Assembly: GCA_937864085.1 (NCBI GenBank)
Contig: CALMIH010000007.1
Coordinates: 1-10,108 of the forward strand
Origin: an uncultured Chloroflexota bacterium
GTDB lineage: Bacteria > Chloroflexota > Limnocylindria > Limnocylindrales > Limnocylindraceae
DNA: 10,108 nt
Reading direction: 5' to 3'
Shown: positions 6,549 to 10,108 of the stretch, in pieces
How the letters are laid out: each line of letters begins with the position of its first letter
Position numbering within the stretch: the stretch's first letter is position 1
The notes under the pieces: generated by a model
What the model was told of the DNA's origin: nothing
The model's input: the letters and a program-made list of their open reading frames with translations, nothing else
Database searches by the model: none
Position numbers and translations under genes: made by a program

Positions 6549-8879
6549 ATGGCGCGCACGATTCGTCACTACGATGAGCGCTCTCTTGCGCGACTTGAGT
6601 GGAGCGCCGTCCTCTCGCTGATCGCCCTGCACTGCGGCTTCGCCCCATCTCGTGAGGCGGCCCTGGCGATTCGACCGGCACTTGCTGATCCAGCCGCTGA
6701 TCGACGACGAACAATGACCGTGGAGATCGGAGCGCTGCGCCGTGATGGTGCAGATCCACATATCGGCGGAGCGGCGGATCTTCGCCCGGCACTTGATCGC
6801 GCGGAGAAGGGGGGTACCCTTGATGGCGGTGCGCTCTTCGCCGTTGCTGAGACGCTACGCGTAGGGGATCGCTTGCGCGGGGAGCTCGCCGCCGGCGGAC
6901 CGCTCTTGCAGCGCGTCGCCGAAGAGATCGCACCGATCCGGACGCTCCGCGGTCAACTTGATCGCTCACTTGCCTCAGACGGAACACTGAGCGATGCTGC
7001 GTCGCCCGTGCTTGGCGCCTTGCGCGCCAACCATCGCGTCGCGTTGGAGCGCCTGAGGACTCGCCTGGAGGGTCTTGCTCATGCGAAGGAGTACAGTCCG
7101 TACCTGCAAGAGCCGATCGTGACGCTGCGCAACGGGCGCTACGTGCTCCCAGTGCGCGCTGAGGCAAAGTCGAAGGTGCCTGGCATTGTGCACGATGCAA
7201 GCGCGACTGGGCAGACGATCTGGATTGAGCCACTTGCGGTCGTTGAGCTCGGCAATGCGGCTCGCGAAGCGGAGAGTGCCGTTGCAGCAGAGGAGGTGCG
7301 CATCTACGCTGCGTTGACAGCCCTGGTTGCAGCAGAGGAGCCCGCACTTCGCCTGAACCTTGAGCGGCTGACTGAGATTGATCTTGCGCGTGCAACGGCT
7401 GACTCGGCGGCGGAGGGGGACTGGAACTTCGCCAACTCGCGAAGCGATGACCTGCTGGCGCTGCGCCGAGCCCGACACCCACTCCTGCTCGGCACCGTTG
7501 TCCCTATTGACCTAGAGCTCACTACCGCGCAGCGCGTGTTGCTGATCACTGGACCGAACACTGGGGGTAAGACGGTGGCGCTGAAGACGGTCGGACTCCT
7601 GACTGCAATGCATCATTCCGGGCTTCCAATTCCTGCGGATGCTGGCTCAGGAATGCCGCCAACTGGCGGTGTCTGGGCCGACATTGGTGATGACCAATCA
7701 ATCGCGCAGAGCCTCTCAACCTTCTCAGGGCACCTCACCTCCATCCTGCGCATTCATGCGGGGGCGAAGCGCGGCGATCTGATCCTTCTCGACGAAGCGG
7801 GGGCAGGCACCGATCCAGCCGAAGGGGCGGCACTCGCCGCTGCCATTATTGATGACTTCCGAACACGTGGCATGCGGCTTCTTGCTACGAGTCACTTCGC
7901 CGAGTTGAAGCAGTATGCCCATGTCACTCCTGGAGTTGTGAACGGTGCGGTGGAGTTTGATCTAGCCACGCTGCGGCCTACGTATCGACTCATCATTGGA
8001 ACGCCTGGCGGCTCACAGGCCTTTGCGATCGCTGAACGGCTCGGGCTCCCAGCATCACTCCTTACGGCGGGTCAAGCGCGACGGAGTGATCAAGGCGTGG
8101 CGCTTGACGCATCACTCACCGCCGCCGCAGCGTCGCGTCAGTCTGCCCTTGAGGCAGAGCGCGTTGCGGAGGGCTTGCAGCGTCGCGCAGACGAGGCGCT
8201 GCAGGAGGCGGTTGCTACACGGCGGCTCGCTCAGGATGAACTACATGAGGCGCGTCGTACGGCGAGCGCGCAGGCGGCGGCGGCCGCGGCGCAGCTGTTG
8301 GCGCAGGTTGAGCAGTTGCGCGCCACTCTGGTTGACGGCAGCCTGACACTGAGCGTCACATCCGCTGCAGAGGCTGTGCGATCAGCGCTCGCGCGCAATG
8401 AAGAGCGACTGCGCGAAGAGGTGCAGTTGAGGGAGACGGAGATCAGCGACGTAGCGATCGGCGATGAGGTGCAGCTGCGCAGCGGTGCGCGCGGTGAGGT
8501 ACTCGCCCTTGACGGCGAGGATAGGATCAGTGTTGCGCTCGGTGGTATGCGACTCGAGGTCCCACGGAGTGAGGTCGCCAGGGTCATCGGGCGACAGAAG
8601 CGGAGCGCACTTCCAATTAGCCGACCGAGTGCTTCAGCAGATGCCGTTGCCCGACTTGATCTACGCGGAGCGCGCGTTGAGGACGCGCTGCTTGCACTCG
8701 AGGCGAGGATTGATGCGCTCCTCCTTGCCGGCGGGGAACGCTTGGAGATCATTCATGGCGTGGGGACTGGCGCACTGCGTGACGCGGTTCGCCGCCGCCT
8801 CCGCGAACTCTCTGAAGTGCGCGAGGTGAGAGATGCGGACACGCCAGGACGCGATGGTGTGACGATCGCGCTGCTTTAA
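6549..8879 (+). CDS. mutS2: MutS2 family ATPase/endonuclease with Smr domain
   Basis: 776 residues, close to B. subtilis MutS2 (785). As in all MutS2 proteins, the mismatch-recognition domain of MutS is absent; the protein starts with the helical core. The ABC-type ATPase follows: Walker A GPNTGGKT (335-342), DIGDDQS segment, signature region SLSTFSGHL, Walker B LILLDEAGAGTDP (Asp415, Glu416) and ATSHFAELK. Then comes an Ala/Glu/Arg-rich coiled coil (about 520-640), a KOW-like segment (IGDEVQLRSGARGEVLAL) and a C-terminal Smr nuclease domain with LDLRG (703-707) and HGVGTGALR (736-744). MutS2 was first linked to suppression of recombination. In B. subtilis it was later shown to sense and split collided ribosomes. 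It starts 7 bases after the CvpA gene with no evident ribosome binding site, so coupling or reinitiation is likely. Confidence 0.97.
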   Translation: MARTIRHYDERSLARLEWSAVLSLIALHCGFAPSREAALAIRPALADPAADRRRTMTVEIGALRRDGADPHIGGAADLRPALDRAEKGGTLDGGALFAVAETLRVGDRLRGELAAGGPLLQRVAEEIAPIRTLRGQLDRSLASDGTLSDAASPVLGALRANHRVALERLRTRLEGLAHAKEYSPYLQEPIVTLRNGRYVLPVRAEAKSKVPGIVHDASATGQTIWIEPLAVVELGNAAREAESAVAAEEVRIYAALTALVAAEEPALRLNLERLTEIDLARATADSAAEGDWNFANSRSDDLLALRRARHPLLLGTVVPIDLELTTAQRVLLITGPNTGGKTVALKTVGLLTAMHHSGLPIPADAGSGMPPTGGVWADIGDDQSIAQSLSTFSGHLTSILRIHAGAKRGDLILLDEAGAGTDPAEGAALAAAIIDDFRTRGMRLLATSHFAELKQYAHVTPGVVNGAVEFDLATLRPTYRLIIGTPGGSQAFAIAERLGLPASLLTAGQARRSDQGVALDASLTAAAASRQSALEAERVAEGLQRRADEALQEAVATRRLAQDELHEARRTASAQAAAAAAQLLAQVEQLRATLVDGSLTLSVTSAAEAVRSALARNEERLREEVQLRETEISDVAIGDEVQLRSGARGEVLALDGEDRISVALGGMRLEVPRSEVARVIGRQKRSALPISRPSASADAVARLDLRGARVEDALLALEARIDALLLAGGERLEIIHGVGTGALRDAVRRRLRELSEVREVRDADTPGRDGVTIALL

Positions 8880-8893
8880 CCGCCCGCGTTGAG
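8880..8893. other. Convergent gene junction, no clear terminator
   Basis: Only 14 bases separate the mutS2 TAA from the TAA of the minus-strand penicillin-binding protein gene. A weak five-pair stem (TTAAC 8876-8880 with GTTGA 8888-8892, one G-T pair, 7-base loop) can be drawn, but it has no following T-run on either strand. I do not call a terminator. Confidence 0.6.
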
Positions 8894-10108
8894 TTAGGGG
8901 CTCGGCGCTACCGTCGGCGCAGGGGTGGGCGGTGGTGAGCTGCAGGAGCGGGTGGGCGCAATGTCGCCACCCCAGGTGCTCCCGTTCGGTCGCCAGTAGG
9001 ACTCGTAGAAGTAGGTCGTTGCACCGAGTCGTGCGCCGCCGATCACATTGATCCCTTGGCGTGCCCGCTCCGCCCACTCAATGTTTGCCGCCTGCCAAGT
9101 CGGCCACTCTGTCTCCAGCAGGCTGAGATCCATGAACACCTTCTCAATGCGCGTGCTGCTGCAGGAGCTATCCCAGAGAAGTCCGCTTGCTTGATCAACG
9201 GCGAGCGTGCGGAAGGTGCTGCATGAGGTGGTTGGGGCGGTGCCAGGCAGGAAGTACTCAGAGATCGTCGCAGTGGTGCAGGGGCCGGGGAGCTCGCCCG
9301 TGTTGGCGTCAATGACCACCTGCTCAAGCCCCTCTGGATCTTTGAACTGGGCGATCGGAAGGTCACGTGTAATCTCGGTGAAGTACGACTGCCAGAGGCC
9401 ACCAGCGGCGGAGAGCGAGAGGACGGTAGCTGGCGTTGCATCGGAGTTTCCCGTCCAGACCCCTGTCACGAGGTGCTGTGCGTCCGAATCTGTTGGTGGG
9501 GCAAGGTAGCCGAAGGCGGCGAGATCCTTCGCCTGGTCCGTTGTTCCAGTCTTGAAGGTGGCGGGGCGGCGCTTTCCGTTGGCAGCGATGAGACGGCGCG
9601 AGGCCCAGACAGGGTTCTGCGAAGGGTCAGTATTCGCGGCGATGATGTTGGTTACGAGGTCGGCAACCGCTGGCTCCATGACGCTGCGTCGCTCGCTTGA
9701 CGGCGTGGCCGCCTTCCAGATGACGTCACCGTTGCGGTCCTCAATTCGGAGCACGTAGCGTCTGGGTACTGTATCGCCCTGGCTTGCGAGCGCGCCGTAC
9801 GCGGAAAGAAGATCCACGTAGCGTGCCTCTAGCGTGCCGATCGCAATAGAGGCGCCAGCGTAATTATCCTCCCCGAGGAACTTGAAGACGCCGTCACGCA
9901 TGTCGCGCCAGATCTGGTCGGCGCCGGTGCGGATCGCCGTCTTGACCGCGGGAATGTTGAGCGACCCCTGGAGGGCATGGCGCATGGTCACAGGTCCGCG
10001 CTCAAGGTTGTCCCATTCGCCAGGCGTCCAGCCCTCACCGAAGTCGACCGGTACGTCCATGAAGATAGTTGCCGGCGTCACCGCACGCTCCTGGAGCGCA
10101 TAGCCATA
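8894..10108 (-). CDS. Class A penicillin-binding protein, transpeptidase domain and C-terminal tail (N-terminus outside window)
   Basis: Part of a membrane-anchored peptidoglycan synthase; the visible region is the D,D-transpeptidase that cross-links peptide stems outside the membrane. The frame is open through the right edge (YGYALQERAVTPATIF), so the GTG near 10081 is not the true start. Of the active-site motifs, SLN (SxN, bases 9956-9964) in ALQGSLNIPAVK and KTGT (9542-9553) in FKTGTTDQAKDLAAFGYLAP are present; the catalytic SxxK and any glycosyltransferase domain would lie outside. RGPVTMRHAL and GVWTGNSD are also typical of the class A family. After the transpeptidase comes an extension of about 150 residues. 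All four cysteines of the visible part fall there (visible residues 277, 296, 316, 389), and it ends in a Pro/Ala/Thr tail. Bifunctional class A is inferred from these blocks, not seen. It converges on mutS2 and is not part of its operon. Confidence 0.9.
   Translation of the reverse strand, partial: YGYALQERAVTPATIFMDVPVDFGEGWTPGEWDNLERGPVTMRHALQGSLNIPAVKTAIRTGADQIWRDMRDGVFKFLGEDNYAGASIAIGTLEARYVDLLSAYGALASQGDTVPRRYVLRIEDRNGDVIWKAATPSSERRSVMEPAVADLVTNIIAANTDPSQNPVWASRRLIAANGKRRPATFKTGTTDQAKDLAAFGYLAPPTDSDAQHLVTGVWTGNSDATPATVLSLSAAGGLWQSYFTEITRDLPIAQFKDPEGLEQVVIDANTGELPGPCTTATISEYFLPGTAPTTSCSTFRTLAVDQASGLLWDSSCSSTRIEKVFMDLSLLETEWPTWQAANIEWAERARQGINVIGGARLGATTYFYESYWRPNGSTWGGDIAPTRSCSSPPPTPAPTVAPSP

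Noticed and set aside
5935..7482. A 515-codon open frame on the minus strand opposite the end of pheT, the CvpA gene and the first part of mutS2
   Set aside because: Its translation is low-complexity (Arg, Ser, Ala, Gln-rich) with no recognisable motif, and it lies fully opposite well-supported genes. It is the expected shadow of GC-rich codon use.
10079..10081. GTG as the start of the minus-strand penicillin-binding protein
   Set aside because: The frame is open to the window edge, and a protein starting here would lack the catalytic SxxK motif. The gene is cut by the window, not truncated.

Overview
The window is a high-GC (roughly 60%, judged by eye), densely packed bacterial chromosomal segment. 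It holds the classical translation cluster thrS-infC-rpmI-rplT-pheS-pheT, then a CvpA-family membrane protein gene and mutS2, all on the plus strand. A class A penicillin-binding protein gene converges on this cluster from the right on the minus strand. Both ends are cut: thrS runs off the left edge and the penicillin-binding protein runs off the right. Nothing mobile, no CRISPR array, no RNA gene and no phage-like sequence is visible.

Organism (inference): the gene order occurs in several Gram-positive-like phyla. The ThrRS motif variant, the IF3 and PheS sequences and the Cys-containing tail of the penicillin-binding protein remind me most of Chloroflexota, perhaps a Limnocylindria/Ellin6529-type lineage. 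This rests on remembered family resemblance, not on a search. Phylum-level confidence is moderate and anything finer is low.

Layout: positions 2-1222 are the C-terminal two thirds or so of threonyl-tRNA synthetase. A 95-base spacer follows, with a candidate extended -10 promoter and the infC ribosome binding site. IF3 most likely starts at an AUU codon (1318). L35 follows one base after infC and L20 after a short gap, and then come the two subunits of phenylalanyl-tRNA synthetase. pheS/pheT and pheT/CvpA each overlap by ATGA. mutS2 starts 7 bases after the CvpA gene without a clear ribosome binding site. mutS2 and the penicillin-binding protein gene end tail to tail only 14 bases apart, with no convincing terminator between them.

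How the genes fit together: the first six products charge tRNA (Thr, Phe), start translation (IF3) and build the large ribosomal subunit (L35, L20). MutS2 is the ribosome-collision/recombination ATPase with KOW-like and Smr domains, so its place at the end of a translation operon agrees with a role at ribosomes. The penicillin-binding protein is an unrelated neighbouring unit for cell-wall cross-linking.

This is an ordinary housekeeping region. I found no evidence of a new system. The points most worth checking are the AUU start of infC, the mutS2 context and the cysteine-containing C-terminal extension of the penicillin-binding protein.
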